64,000 nucleotides of DNA from Candidatus Bathyarchaeota archaeon (lineage in GTDB: Archaea; Thermoproteota; Bathyarchaeia; Bathyarchaeales; Bathyarchaeaceae), in contig SOJZ01000010.1 of NCBI GenBank assembly GCA_004376295.1, forward strand, positions 1 to 64,000. The letters are read 5' to 3'. The first letter of the stretch is position 1. Every line of letters begins with the position of its first letter. Under the pieces are notes generated by a model. That model searched no databases and had not been told where the DNA came from. It saw only the letters and a list, made by a program, of their open reading frames with translations. Shown here in pieces: positions 1 to 9,190 of this stretch. A program made the position numbers and the translations under genes.

Positions 1-1826
1 ATGATATAGCGATCCCAGGTGCCACATCATACAACTGGATTTTTACGCCAACATCCACAAGCTTTTACACCGTCTATGTTAATGTTATGGACTATGTTAG
101 TGTAACCACTAAATCTAACGTAGCCTCCATCACCGTGAGCCCTGAGCTTTCTGTTTCTATCAACCCAGTCTCTGCCGCTATGAACCTTGGCGATTCAAAA
201 ACGTTCACATCATCTGTCTCTGGCGGTACTCCACCATATACCTATCAGTGGTATCTTAATGGAACAGCAGTTCCTGGGGAAACATCTAGTAGTTGGACGT
301 TTACTCCAACATCTTCAGGCTTTTATCTAGTTCATCTGAGGGTGACAGATGATGTGGATATAAGCCGTGAGTCTGATTCCGCTTCGGTAACTGTCAGAGG
401 ACGTCTCAAGGCGTTGTTCACTTATTCGCCAGTTTATCCATACGTCAACGAAACCGTGACCTTCAACGCTTCAGCTTCAACCCCAAACGGAGGTGTCATC
501 TCCAATTATACTTGGTTTTTTGGCGACGGCAAATTCACCATCGTAACCGATCCCATTATAACTCATGCTTATACGGCTGAAGGAAACTACACGGTGACCC
601 TAGTAGTAACTGACAGTGAAGGGTTTTTAGACAACACATCCAAAACCATAACCGTTTGTTCGCCCGAGTTGCATTCTTCAGATTACACAGCACACTATTT
701 AGGCGAAGAGTTTCTCATTGATGTAGTTATCGTCAACGCCACCCATCTCTCCTCCTTCGAGTTCAAGCTAGGCTATAACACAACGCTCTTAGATGCCATC
801 AACATCACAGAAGGACCTTTCCTCAAGAGCTTTGGAAGTACCTCCACCACAATGGAAATACATGACCCAGAAGGCTACGTATTGATAAACATTGCACTCT
901 TAGCTTCTACACTTCCCGCTGAGGGCAATGGAATACTGGCAACCCTCAAGTTTAGAGTCACATACGCAACCGTTTACCCAGAGACCGTAGTATGCAATTT
1001 AGACCTGTACGATACAGAGCTTAATGATCCCCTAGGTCAACTAATTCTTCACACAGTGGTTGATGGTTGGTATGAGTTTGTTCCTCTGCCCCCGCAGCCA
1101 CCATGTATAGGCCCTGCGATTGACGTCTACACCCAGAAACTCGACCCTTACGGTGGGAAGGGACCAAACATGCCAAGCGATGCCTTCGGTCCTCAAGAGG
1201 AGGTCATCCTCTATGCTTACGTGTCATATGATTGCGAACCAGTACAAAACAAACTTGTGGTCTTCGAGGTGAAAAACCCCAGCGACGAACCTGTCATCTT
1301 CCGAACGGCCACCAGCAATGCGGAAGGCATCGCCACATCCAGCTTCAGAATACCTTGGGAAGCCAAAGAGGCGGAATCTCTCTTCGGTGAATGGACCATT
1401 TACGGTTCGGTTGAAATTGGCGAGACAAAAGTTAATGACACTTGTACATTCAAGTTTGGTTGGTTCATAGAAATAACCCAAGTAAAGACAGTCGATACAT
1501 ACGGTAGCCTTAAGAGCAGCTTCACAAAAGGCGAGCACATAAACTTCAACATAACCGTAAAGAACATAGCCTTCACCTCGAAAATCGCCACATTCACCCT
1601 CGCAGTTTACGACGAATGCGACGTACCCATCGGGCATGTCGTGTTGCACGACTGGCTCATTTCACCCAGTACAACCGAAATATTCATCATAGGCCTGCAG
1701 ATTCCAAAATGGGCATATGTTGGCATAGGAACCGTATATGCTAACGCCTACACTGATTTGCCTCAACTCTATGGAACGCCATACTGCCCTGAGACATCAA
1801 CAACATTTACGATTACGAAGCCGTAG
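1..1826 (+). CDS. Secreted Ig/PKD/cohesin-like surface protein, 5' truncated
   Basis: The reading frame is open to the left edge of the window (codons from base 3 read DIAIPGATSYNW...), so the N-terminus and any signal peptide lie outside. About 607 residues are visible. In order: an Ig-like segment with a QWYLNG motif, a PKD domain with the typical WFFGDG and NYTVTLVVTD motifs, a region resembling cohesin/dockerin-binding folds (FLIDVVIVNATHLSSFEF), and a C-terminal Ig-like part ending TFTITKP without a membrane anchor. PKD and Ig modules are typical of archaeal extracellular adhesion or S-layer-associated proteins. There is no catalytic motif. The specific role is unknown; the extracellular location is an inference. 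Confidence 0.85.
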   Translation, partial: DIAIPGATSYNWIFTPTSTSFYTVYVNVMDYVSVTTKSNVASITVSPELSVSINPVSAAMNLGDSKTFTSSVSGGTPPYTYQWYLNGTAVPGETSSSWTFTPTSSGFYLVHLRVTDDVDISRESDSASVTVRGRLKALFTYSPVYPYVNETVTFNASASTPNGGVISNYTWFFGDGKFTIVTDPIITHAYTAEGNYTVTLVVTDSEGFLDNTSKTITVCSPELHSSDYTAHYLGEEFLIDVVIVNATHLSSFEFKLGYNTTLLDAINITEGPFLKSFGSTSTTMEIHDPEGYVLINIALLASTLPAEGNGILATLKFRVTYATVYPETVVCNLDLYDTELNDPLGQLILHTVVDGWYEFVPLPPQPPCIGPAIDVYTQKLDPYGGKGPNMPSDAFGPQEEVILYAYVSYDCEPVQNKLVVFEVKNPSDEPVIFRTATSNAEGIATSSFRIPWEAKEAESLFGEWTIYGSVEIGETKVNDTCTFKFGWFIEITQVKTVDTYGSLKSSFTKGEHINFNITVKNIAFTSKIATFTLAVYDECDVPIGHVVLHDWLISPSTTEIFIIGLQIPKWAYVGIGTVYANAYTDLPQLYGTPYCPETSTTFTITKP

Positions 1827-1885
1827 AACGCCCTTTTCACCGAATCACAGCTCATTGCTAAGAGAGTTCGAAAAATAGGGGGCCA

Positions 1886-2317
1886 TTAGGAAGTTGAAGT
1901 TTTGCTCTGTCTCTTTGTATGTGTTGCTGAATTCACCAGATCTGCCACTTGCATCTGCGTGTGTTTCCAGAAGTCGTTTTCAAGCATGTCTAAGGCTTCT
2001 CGCTTCTTGGCTTCCCTAGATACGAGGTATCCTCCTCCGAACATCGTTGTTAAGTATCCTGCTATCATTGAGGGTGAAAAATATCCTCCTCTACTTCCAG
2101 CCGAAAACTCCACCGTAAAATCGTCTGGTTGACCTAGAATTTTTACGTCAATTTTTAACTTCAAGTTCGGAATTTTGCTGATTGCCTGAATCATAAATCC
2201 TTCTTGCATCTTTTCAACCATAGTTTCAAAATCTATTTCATGAAAAAATGGTCTTATGCGTTCAGCAAGCATATTCAAATCCACATTCTTTTCAAGCCAT
2301 TGTTTCTCCACTTTCAT
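1886..2317 (-). CDS. Conserved hypothetical protein, 143 aa
   Basis: I do not recognise this family. The N-terminal part is charged and helical, the middle has alternating hydrophobic residues like a small alpha/beta domain, and a Gly-rich patch (MFGGGYLVSREAKK) precedes an acidic/amphipathic C-terminal helix. No signal peptide or clear transmembrane helix is visible. It lies downstream of, and on the same strand as, the DNA ligase gene with a gap of about 100 bp, so co-transcription is possible but not evident. The start is ATG. Confidence 0.6.
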   Translation of the reverse strand: MKVEKQWLEKNVDLNMLAERIRPFFHEIDFETMVEKMQEGFMIQAISKIPNLKLKIDVKILGQPDDFTVEFSAGSRGGYFSPSMIAGYLTTMFGGGYLVSREAKKREALDMLENDFWKHTQMQVADLVNSATHTKRQSKTSTS

Positions 2318-2413
2318 CCCTCATATTAAATTAGAATAATTAACCCATTTATTTTTGTTATTGGATGCTTGATCTTTAACGCAGTTTGAGTTGGTAAGCA
2401 ACTGATCATTAGG

Positions 2414-4174
2414 TTAACCAGCCACTTTTTTCAGCTGACTCTTGTACATTTCAATGATCTCCTTAACAGATGTTGCGTCTTCAGCTGACTTGTCCAGCCG
2501 GTAATTTCCTGTAAACCGTGGGAACCTTATGGCCAGGCCACTTCCCTTTCTAATAGCGTTCATAGCGCATACGTGAATTGGACTGAGTGTTATTTCGGCG
2601 CCTAGGGTTTCGATGACGACTTTTGGTTCAAACCAGATGTCTGCATTAAGCGTTGAATTGACTCTTGGGTGTCGATGTGGTATCTGATGTTTTTCCATTA
2701 TTTTTGGGAGTTTTTTTAGGTCTTCGTCGGTGAATCCGGTTCCGCATTTGGTGACTGTTTCAAACATATCTATTTTGGGATTGTATGCAGCGAGGAGTAG
2801 GGCACCGTATGTTCCGGCTCTTTTGCCCCTTCCGTGGAATGCTCCTACTACCACTAGGTCGACGGTGTCGGTCATTTCGCTTTTGTAGTCGCGTTTGTAT
2901 TTTATCCAGAGCCAGCCTCTTGCTCCCGCCTGATATACAGCGTCTTTGGTTACTGATTTGCAAACCAGCCCTTCGCATCCGCTCTCCACTGCTTTTTCGA
3001 AGAACCGCTCCAGTTCGTCTAGATTATCTGTGACTATGTAGTCTGCTACCTTGATGTGATCGCTTTGTTCAATTATTTTTTCAAGATTTCGGCGTCGAAT
3101 TGGGTAGGGTTCTAGTGTCAAGTCTTTTCCGTCAACATACAAAGCGTCGAACATGAAAAGTGAAATGGGGTATTCTTCCATGGCTTCTTTGATGCCGTAT
3201 TTACGTCTTCGATGCATTAATTCTTGAAAGGGTCTCATTTCACCAGTGTCAGGATCAACTGCAACGCATTCTGCCTCAACGATTGCATTTTCTGCTCGAA
3301 CATAATTTTTAAGTAGTTCACAGCCGTCGGGGTATTGATCTGTGATGTTTTCTAGTCGTCGAGAAAAGAGAGTGACTTGATCTCCTTTTTTGTGGGCCTG
3401 TATTCTCTCTCCGTCATACTTGAATTCAGCTATGCATTTTCCTCCGAGTTTTTCAAGGATTTCAATGGGCGAGCTTAGTCGTTCAGCCTGCATGGGTCTA
3501 ATAGGTTCTCCGAGCGAAACTTCAAACTTTTTAACAGTTTCCATTCCTTGCTCTGCAACTGTTTTTGCTACTCTGCCCAAATCAGACGAAATGTTGTATG
3601 CCCGCTCCAAATATTTTCGAGCATCTTTTCCTCCGCCAAACGCAACAGCCAATGCATCAAGAACCGTCATGTCGGCAATTCCTAATCTCAGGCTGCCTGT
3701 GACTGTGCGAATGACATACTTTCCCTCTTTAGGAGTAGCATTTGCCAACAGACCGGCCAAAAGGCTTATCTTTAGTTCAATAGACCCCGGTCCTTCAGCT
3801 TTTGCCATTTTATCTAGGTTTGCATATACTATGTGAACGGTCAGTGGTTCTTGAAAAAATGTTCTTTGAGTTTTCTTTTCTAGAAATTTCTCGGTGGTCT
3901 CACCTAGGTCCCCTGTTTTTTTCACATTTTCTTCGATTTCTTTTTCGCTGTAACCCGTTGCTTTGGTGACTGCACGTATAGCTAACTTCTCTGCGATCCC
4001 TATCTCAATTCCAACAAAGTCGGGATAGAGCTTCCCTTGTGTCAAGTAGACAACTTTGTCGATTAGGTCTTTAGGGGTTTGTTTGAGGAGTTTTGCTAAG
4101 AGGTCTGTCATTTCCAGTCTTTTAGCTGTGGCTTCAATTTTTTCGTAGCCGTCTGCAATGAGTGAGTATCGCAA
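2414..4174 (-). CDS. lig: ATP-dependent DNA ligase
   Basis: This 586-residue protein has the normal length of archaeal DNA ligase I. It seals nicks by an AMP-lysine intermediate during replication and repair. The nucleotidyltransferase motif I KYDGER puts the adenylated lysine at about residue 252. Downstream are SRRLENIT, EAECVAVD, the GCEGLVCKS motif and the WIKYKRDY motif of the adenylation domain, followed by an OB-fold ending in the family-typical IRFPRF. The N-terminal helical DNA-binding domain (YSLIADGYEKIEAT...) is complete, which supports the start at 4174. The ligase is chromosomal housekeeping. The gene upstream on the same strand is a small membrane protein. Confidence 0.97.
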   Translation of the reverse strand: MRYSLIADGYEKIEATAKRLEMTDLLAKLLKQTPKDLIDKVVYLTQGKLYPDFVGIEIGIAEKLAIRAVTKATGYSEKEIEENVKKTGDLGETTEKFLEKKTQRTFFQEPLTVHIVYANLDKMAKAEGPGSIELKISLLAGLLANATPKEGKYVIRTVTGSLRLGIADMTVLDALAVAFGGGKDARKYLERAYNISSDLGRVAKTVAEQGMETVKKFEVSLGEPIRPMQAERLSSPIEILEKLGGKCIAEFKYDGERIQAHKKGDQVTLFSRRLENITDQYPDGCELLKNYVRAENAIVEAECVAVDPDTGEMRPFQELMHRRRKYGIKEAMEEYPISLFMFDALYVDGKDLTLEPYPIRRRNLEKIIEQSDHIKVADYIVTDNLDELERFFEKAVESGCEGLVCKSVTKDAVYQAGARGWLWIKYKRDYKSEMTDTVDLVVVGAFHGRGKRAGTYGALLLAAYNPKIDMFETVTKCGTGFTDEDLKKLPKIMEKHQIPHRHPRVNSTLNADIWFEPKVVIETLGAEITLSPIHVCAMNAIRKGSGLAIRFPRFTGNYRLDKSAEDATSVKEIIEMYKSQLKKVAG

Positions 4175-4248
4175 ACGTTATCCCGCGTTAATAAGAGTGC
4201 GGAGAGATATTAAAGTTGAATGTTGAGGTGTTTGGAAGAGATTATGGC

Positions 4249-4560
4249 CTATTCTTTTGCTAAGAGTAAAAGCCCGCCAAGGATGTTTATTGCACCAAGA
4301 AAACCTAGAAAAATGAAAAAGAGGACTTCAGAACCGAGAAACACGAATTGTGCACCAGTAGAAAGAATGTATAATGAGAGGATGAGAAATAGTATACCCA
4401 CAGCAGCTACTAAGCGACCTAAAAGTCGTCCAAATCTTGCGGAAATTTTGAAAACATCGTAGCTTTCCAGTCCTGTGGTGTCTTTAAGAAGTTCCTCTTC
4501 TCCGCGTTTCAGAAGGGAGGTGTCTACTAAAATTTCCTTTCTTTTTTTCTTCTTTGGCAT
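4249..4560 (-). CDS. Small two-helix membrane protein, 103 aa
   Basis: The N-terminus is strongly basic (MPKKKKRKE) and is followed by a soluble stretch of about 40 residues. Two hydrophobic segments come next (about residues 50-68 and 78-100), so the protein is probably anchored with the N-terminus inside. I do not recognise the family. It sits 74 bp upstream of the ligase gene on the same strand and could share its transcript. No catalytic residues are visible. Confidence 0.6.
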   Translation of the reverse strand: MPKKKKRKEILVDTSLLKRGEEELLKDTTGLESYDVFKISARFGRLLGRLVAAVGILFLILSLYILSTGAQFVFLGSEVLFFIFLGFLGAINILGGLLLLAKE

Positions 4561-4593
4561 TTAGGTCAAAATATGATTCTCTGAATTACAGTT

Positions 4594-4665
4594 AAAGTTT
4601 GCTTATCACCGATGTTCATTGAATATAAAATAATGGTTTTCAGAAAAGAATTCTTCGGTATTTCT
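4594..4665. repeat. Dispersed repeat, copy 1
   Basis: This intergenic segment beginning AAAGTTTGCTTATCACC and ending near AAGAATTCTTCGGTATTT closely matches 29579-29636, with a short insertion in the middle. Its 3' half also matches 7540-7580. It lies in the 195-bp gap between two minus-strand genes. No coding potential is seen. It could be a decayed mobile element or a conserved intergenic element. Confidence 0.6.
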
Positions 4666-4755
4666 GCTTTCCGTCGAGAACAAAGGTCTTAATGTACACA
4701 TACATGCTCACTTATCCTTAAAAGAACTAATAGAATTTGGGAAGAAACACCAGGC

Positions 4756-6330
4756 TTAGATGGACTTTCTCCGTTTCTTTACAATTATGAACACCGCAAC
4801 CGCTGCACATGCGATTGTGATAGGTAACAAGATCCATAGTTGAACAGGAAGTCTCTCAAGAAGAGGTGGTTCTATGACAGTAATACTTTGAGATGTGGTA
4901 GCGCTTGCCTCTCTGTCGTCTGCAACAACTAAGGTTACAACGTATGTTCCCTTTGCTTGGTATTGGTGAGTTGGATTCTGATCAGTTGATGTGTAGTCGT
5001 CACCGAAGTCCCAGTTCCAGGAAATGATGGTGCCATCGAGATCTTTAGATCCATCATAGAAGTGTACGCTGTCCGATATTCTTATGTTTTCGGTCGGTGA
5101 AAAGGCGAATGAAGCAGAGGGAAGTCTATTAAACTGTGAACTTAGCGTATGTGGAGAATCAATAGCTATGCTGTAGTCAGAGTCGCCACTGACTACAGAG
5201 CCATCTAATATCCAATTTTCGAATACATATCCTTCAGTTGGAATTGCAGACACAATGACGGAAGAACCTGCACTCTCCCAGTATACTCCAGTAATCGGAT
5301 TCGTTGAACCTCCTTGACTTGTCTGAATAGTAAGCAAATACTGGGTTTCCCAAAGAGCTGTTTCAGTAACTGGGGAGTTCATTGAGACTGTGGCTGGGTT
5401 TGATGAACCAGAGTACGAGTCTGTTCCCAAACCACTCCAACCTTGGAATACATGACGGGTATTAACACTTTCTTCAATAATAGGTGAGGTTATAGCAAAA
5501 GGCGCAACTGTTCCAGCATAATACCATCCCGATCCCGTAGCTGGGCTGTACTGTGAAGACACTACCAATCTGTAGTAGGTGGCCACATTGTTATCCTGAC
5601 GTGAATAAGAAACAACGTCAGCAACGGGAAATTCGTAAAGCGTGTAGGTTCCAAAAAGTGGAACAGAAATGCTAATTTTTCCTGTAACTTCATGTGACAC
5701 TTTTATTTCGCTTAAATAAACATTCGCTATACCCGAATTAATACCCTCTAACCTGAACACGGATTCTCTTGTACCGGATGAAGCCCAACGGAATTGTCCA
5801 TATGTTGGAAGGAAACCTGAGGCATAAATGTCAGTTGAAAGCTGGGAGCCAATGGTTAAATCAAAATTCAAGTGAATCGGAAGTGGAGGAAGACCTAAAA
5901 ACACCAACAATTCACCAACTGGAATCGGAATTGAAGTGACTGATCTAGTACCAGGCACCTGAATATCTCCAAGATCGTAATCAAAAGTGTATGCATTCCC
6001 CCCAAAATGGAAGGTAAGGAAAAACACAACATGCGCATCTTTGGGAGAAATTGATGTTGAGCACTCAACTTGATCGCCCATATTTAGAACGCTCTTATCT
6101 ATGTCATTCGAGAAACTAATGTCTTGTTTGTAGGTCAGATCGGCTGTGATAAAAATTTTGTAACCAAGTATGTCAAGCATTGGACTATTAAATAATCGCC
6201 ATGAACTATCAAAGTCAGCCACTTGTAAAGACGTAGCTTGCACCAAAACTGGAAATGCAAGTTGTGATGGCAGGAGAAAAGTTAAGCTTACAAGAAGAAT
6301 TATCGTTACAGATGCTAGCTTACGCTTCAT
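4756..6330 (-). CDS. Membrane-anchored PKD-domain surface protein, 524 aa
   Basis: The protein has an N-terminal signal peptide (MKRKLASVTIILLVSLTFLLP). A long beta-rich extracellular region follows. It contains an InlB/FIVAR-like repeat (about 330-400; GGSTNPITGVY, GYVFENWILDG) and a PKD domain (about 410-480; WNWDFGDDYTSTDQNP, GTYVVTLVVADD). A C-terminal transmembrane helix and the stop-transfer tail KKRRKSI complete it. This architecture is that of archaeal cell-surface anchored proteins. It is divergent to the transglutaminase-like gene at 6438, with which it may share a promoter region. Ligand or adhesion target is unknown. Confidence 0.85.
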   Translation of the reverse strand: MKRKLASVTIILLVSLTFLLPSQLAFPVLVQATSLQVADFDSSWRLFNSPMLDILGYKIFITADLTYKQDISFSNDIDKSVLNMGDQVECSTSISPKDAHVVFFLTFHFGGNAYTFDYDLGDIQVPGTRSVTSIPIPVGELLVFLGLPPLPIHLNFDLTIGSQLSTDIYASGFLPTYGQFRWASSGTRESVFRLEGINSGIANVYLSEIKVSHEVTGKISISVPLFGTYTLYEFPVADVVSYSRQDNNVATYYRLVVSSQYSPATGSGWYYAGTVAPFAITSPIIEESVNTRHVFQGWSGLGTDSYSGSSNPATVSMNSPVTETALWETQYLLTIQTSQGGSTNPITGVYWESAGSSVIVSAIPTEGYVFENWILDGSVVSGDSDYSIAIDSPHTLSSQFNRLPSASFAFSPTENIRISDSVHFYDGSKDLDGTIISWNWDFGDDYTSTDQNPTHQYQAKGTYVVTLVVADDREASATTSQSITVIEPPLLERLPVQLWILLPITIACAAVAVFIIVKKRRKSI

Positions 6331-6437
6331 TTTTGCTTTTCTCCTTTCCTACAAACATACAATAACAAATTTCTTCCTTAAATCTCTAGTACAAGTTGAA
6401 ACAATGTATAGATATAATGCTTAACCGAAGTGATGTT

Positions 6438-7262
6438 ATGATAAGGAAAAAACACATGTTGGCGATGATGAGGGTCTCGGAAGAGAAAGAACCTGTAGCC
6501 AAAGAGGGACCTATAACTACAGTGCCCAAAGAGGTTGTTTCAGTTCCTAAGCCTTCTAGGAAGGAACTCTACGCTGGAATTATAGTAGCTCTGATAATAG
6601 GGCTTGCTGTTGGATATGCAACAAATTATGCAAGTCAAGCAAGAGAATACCAAGGTGCTCTGAAAGTACCTTATACTACAATACAGGAGGGAGATGTTGT
6701 TTGGGCTTTCAGAACCCTTGATGAAACCATTCAGAAATGGTCTTTACCAATAGACACTTACACTTACTATGTAGATAAAGCAAAGCCTTTGGAATATCAT
6801 CATCTGACGACAGACGGAGACTCGTTTACCATGAGGAAAATGGAATTGTTTGTGCAACCAGAACTCTTCTCAAACGTAATTCATGATTTAACAGATGGAA
6901 ATACTGCTAAAGATTTCGTACAAGAAGTTTTCAATTTGAGAGTGCAAATGACACTATACAGTGACGATATAACAGACACACCACAATGGCCTGCAGAAAC
7001 CATGACAGAAGGAACAGGTGATTGTGAGGACTTTGCAATTCTAATGGGAAGTCTATTGGTGGCTGGAAATGAGCAAACCAACTATGGCATGACGGTTCAA
7101 ATGGTATACATGGACACAGATAATCCCGCAAATCCACAAACCGTCAACCATATCCTGTTATACATTATCTATGAAGATGAAACTGTAGAATTCGTTGATT
7201 CCACGTCAACTGATGTTCTGAGTCCCTGGTCCAGAGTTGTAGGATGGTACTACGACCTGTGA
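6438..7262 (+). CDS. Membrane-anchored transglutaminase-like cysteine hydrolase
   Basis: A short basic cytoplasmic N-terminus is followed by one transmembrane helix (ELYAGIIVALIIGLAVGYA) and an extracellular domain. The domain has a transglutaminase-like Cys-His-Asp triad: TGDCEDFAIL (Cys), VNHILLYI (His) and EFVDSTST (Asp). Such domains act as cysteine proteases or amide-bond transferases at the cell surface. Several in-frame starts exist (TTG 6396, ATG 6417, 6438, 6456). I chose ATG 6438 because an AGTGATG Shine-Dalgarno-like sequence lies just upstream. The next gene, a mini zinc ribbon, begins 13 bp downstream. The substrate is unknown. Confidence 0.8.
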   Translation: MIRKKHMLAMMRVSEEKEPVAKEGPITTVPKEVVSVPKPSRKELYAGIIVALIIGLAVGYATNYASQAREYQGALKVPYTTIQEGDVVWAFRTLDETIQKWSLPIDTYTYYVDKAKPLEYHHLTTDGDSFTMRKMELFVQPELFSNVIHDLTDGNTAKDFVQEVFNLRVQMTLYSDDITDTPQWPAETMTEGTGDCEDFAILMGSLLVAGNEQTNYGMTVQMVYMDTDNPANPQTVNHILLYIIYEDETVEFVDSTSTDVLSPWSRVVGWYYDL

Positions 7263-7275
7263 TTAGCTTTCGCCC

Positions 7276-7425
7276 ATGAAGACTTTAAAATTTGCCAAAA
7301 TCAAATGTCGATGTGGACATCTTAACCTCATTCCAGTCTATGAAGTATTCCACGTTTATGAACCTATTAGATGTGAGAAATGTGGAAGAGTTATTGCTGA
7401 AACTATACAAGCTCGAAAGCCATAA
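7276..7425 (+). CDS. Mini zinc-ribbon protein, 49 aa
   Basis: This short gene starts ATG AAG ACT. It has a CRCG motif (residues 11-14) and a CEKC motif (33-36), consistent with a four-cysteine (CxC...CxxC) zinc site. Between them is a VYEVFHVYEPIR strand-rich linker. It follows the transglutaminase-like gene by 13 bp on the same strand. A degenerate relative of the linker is found near 59.06 kb. Such mini ribbons are often nucleic-acid or protein-binding modules; the actual function is unknown. Confidence 0.7.
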   Translation: MKTLKFAKIKCRCGHLNLIPVYEVFHVYEPIRCEKCGRVIAETIQARKP

Positions 7426-7534
7426 ACTCCTCTGCATCTGGGTAAAGTTCTCTTGTTACCTTGACAGCTTCAAACACAGTTGAGGCTTCAGGAAATATTC
7501 GCTTATAATCAACGTCTTTGAATATTCTTGCATA
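7403..7534 (-). pseudogene. Possible decayed gene fragment (43 codons, no start)
   Basis: The minus strand reads a protein-like open frame (ARIFKDVDYKRIFPE... ending FMAFELV) bounded upstream by TAA. No ATG, GTG or TTG is near its beginning. It overlaps the end of the zinc-ribbon gene antisense by 23 bp. Its amino-acid composition looks coding, so it may be the C-terminal remnant of a lost gene. I cannot assign a family. Confidence 0.35.
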
Positions 7535-7548
7535 TTATGGTTTATGCT

Positions 7549-7576
7549 CATTAAATATAATCTAGACAAGAATTCT
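7549..7576. repeat. Dispersed repeat, copy 2 (28-bp core)
   Basis: The 28 bases beginning CATTAAATATAATCTAG and ending GAATTCT are identical to 29601-29628. They also resemble the 3' half of the copy at 4594. The copy lies between two small decayed or marginal reading frames. Confidence 0.75.
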
Positions 7577-7585
7577 ACGGGGCTT

Positions 7586-7714
7586 CTACATCTCTTCAGG
7601 AACATCCGTCTTAATGTGGAGCAGATAATTAACCTGTTCTTCAGGCTTTAGTTCGATGATTTCACCCTTCACGAATTCATCTGCATGCATTATGTAAGGA
7701 AATGCGTCGATCAC
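7586..7714 (-). CDS. Small protein overlapping the upstream gene by GTGA, 42 aa
   Basis: The GTG start overlaps the TGA stop of the 321-residue protein upstream (GTGA), a classic translational-coupling arrangement. The product reads MIDAFPYIMHADEFV...KTDVPEEM and is acidic, with no transmembrane segment. A TGCATGCAT palindrome lies inside it at 7682-7690, the only such motif I found inside a plausible gene. It may be a genuine small partner of the upstream protein or a fragment of a formerly longer reading frame. Confidence 0.45.
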   Translation of the reverse strand: MIDAFPYIMHADEFVKGEIIELKPEEQVNYLLHIKTDVPEEM

Positions 7715-8676
7715 CTACGGATCAATTCTAGAATCTGGGGCAAGACTGTCTGTAAAATCTTATGTTCATTTAAGAAAAAGACAAATTCCTTCACATATTC
7801 TGCGAATTGCACTACATCGCTAACAGTCGAAAGCTTTTCCATGATTTTCCAGAAACGACTCGCTCTCTTCTCACCAATCCTGTTTTCAAGCTCTACGCTA
7901 ATAGCGTCCTTAAGGTCGGTCATATCATGTTTCAAAATGCGTTGGAGGCTTTCCTGGTTATGAACTAACACGCTCTCGGTTTGTATCAAATCCTCTTTGG
8001 TGACAACATCCATTGACAATCCATACAACAGTTCTCTATTTTCTTCCATTGTGTCCTTAATATCTTCCAACAATTTGGTCGGTCGTAATGGTCTCTCAGC
8101 CTTTTGCCAACATACTTGAAACCCATTTCCAGGCATTAGTGCTCCTATCACCTCTTCTGAATATGTTGTCAAGGAATTCTCCAATACCCTTGTTTGTGAC
8201 AGACCAAACCAGTTTATTGTTATGATGAAGTTTGATGGTTTGTGAACAGTCACAATGGCACCTTTTACTTGATTACGTATCGTTCGTGAAATATAGTCGT
8301 TTTCGTTTTCAAGGTATTTTTGTGTATAAGAAATCTCATACGATTTGCCTGGGTCTGCAATTTTATTGCAGTGTACACAACTCTCAATTTTGCTTGGGCC
8401 TAGATAGCGACTGTCATTTGTGTACGGCGTGGATATGCCATCGACAGTCAAGTCTCCAAATGAAACGATTTCTTCGTTAGGGGTGGTTGTTCCTATTAAT
8501 TCCATGGGGACATCCGTTTTTCCTTTTGTTACAATTCCGTCAGTAAAGAGAGGTAGTTTCTTTCCAGAGTTATTGGTCATTCTCTCAATGAAGTGAAAGA
8601 TAACCCGAACAGTTCCTTCTTTAGCTGGTTCAAGAGAAATTACGTATCTTAAATTTGATGCCTTCATTTGAATCAT
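7711..8676 (-). CDS. Hypothetical protein with C-terminal coiled-coil/helical region, 321 aa
   Basis: I do not recognise the family. The N-terminal half (about 1-200) is beta-rich and contains an isolated CVHC pair. A segment VHKPSNFIITINWFG resembles the immunoglobulin-like sensor or effector domains seen in some stress or defence proteins, but this is only a visual impression. Residues about 205-300 are helical and charged (LLEDIKDTMEENRELL..., LKHDMTDLKDAISVELENR), consistent with a coiled coil. No enzyme motif is visible. The start could be ATG 8676 or the next ATG four codons in (MKASNLRYV). Confidence 0.6.
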   Translation of the reverse strand: MIQMKASNLRYVISLEPAKEGTVRVIFHFIERMTNNSGKKLPLFTDGIVTKGKTDVPMELIGTTTPNEEIVSFGDLTVDGISTPYTNDSRYLGPSKIESCVHCNKIADPGKSYEISYTQKYLENENDYISRTIRNQVKGAIVTVHKPSNFIITINWFGLSQTRVLENSLTTYSEEVIGALMPGNGFQVCWQKAERPLRPTKLLEDIKDTMEENRELLYGLSMDVVTKEDLIQTESVLVHNQESLQRILKHDMTDLKDAISVELENRIGEKRASRFWKIMEKLSTVSDVVQFAEYVKEFVFFLNEHKILQTVLPQILELIRR

Positions 8677-8776
8677 CGAAGAGCAAAGGGAGAATAAAAG
8701 CAGTATTCCTACAGAAGATATATTCCGAAAGCCATTAAAAAAGAGAAAGGGGAGTTTAATCGAGTTCTGCTAGGTT

Positions 8777-8983
8777 TTAGCTATGCACTTCATGATTGCC
8801 CAAAGGAGAAGGGTAGAGACCAGAGTATCCCTTTTGATTATGAAGAGCAATGGGAAAATTTGTCACGGAAGACCCTTCATCGGAAAACTGCAACTGCAGT
8901 TGCTCAGTTAGCGGTACAACCAAGAAAACTGCGAAGAATATGAGCACACATGTCATTCCTATGGCTGACGTTTTTCTATTCAA
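8777..8983 (-). CDS. Small exported or membrane-anchored protein, 68 aa
   Basis: It starts with TTG behind a strong GGGGGGAAG Shine-Dalgarno sequence at 8985-8995. The product has a basic N-terminus and one hydrophobic segment (MTCVLIFFAVFLVVPL), then a short polar tail ending NHEVHS. It could be a secreted peptide or a membrane-anchored micro-protein. No homologue is recognised. Confidence 0.4.
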   Translation of the reverse strand: MNRKTSAIGMTCVLIFFAVFLVVPLTEQLQLQFSDEGSSVTNFPIALHNQKGYSGLYPSPLGNHEVHS

Positions 8984-9060
8984 TCTTCCCCCCCACGGTA
9001 CTCATATGTAAACCGAGGTACTAAAACATAACTCTATAGAATAGATATAGAAGTTAGTTC

Positions 9061-9070
9061 CATGCATGCA
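9061..9070. repeat. CATGCATGCA palindromic motif
   Basis: This is a (GCAT)n-family motif in the gap between two minus-strand small genes. About 100 bp further on, at 9164-9180, is a 17-bp alternating purine-pyrimidine tract (TGCATGCGCGCGCGCAC). Confidence 0.6.
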
Positions 9071-9190
9071 CCTAAAACAACGTTGATCTTAGAAGATTAA
9101 CGTTAAACCAGGCTCTAAAGAACCTCCGAAGTGCCCTTTTCGGAAAGACAGCGAAAACTGTGTTGCATGCGCGCGCGCACTTTGTTTCCT

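Noticed and set aside
7711-8676. A defence-type effector assignment for the 321-residue protein
   Set aside because: The resemblance is only a vague strand pattern; no catalytic or nucleotide-binding motif supports it.
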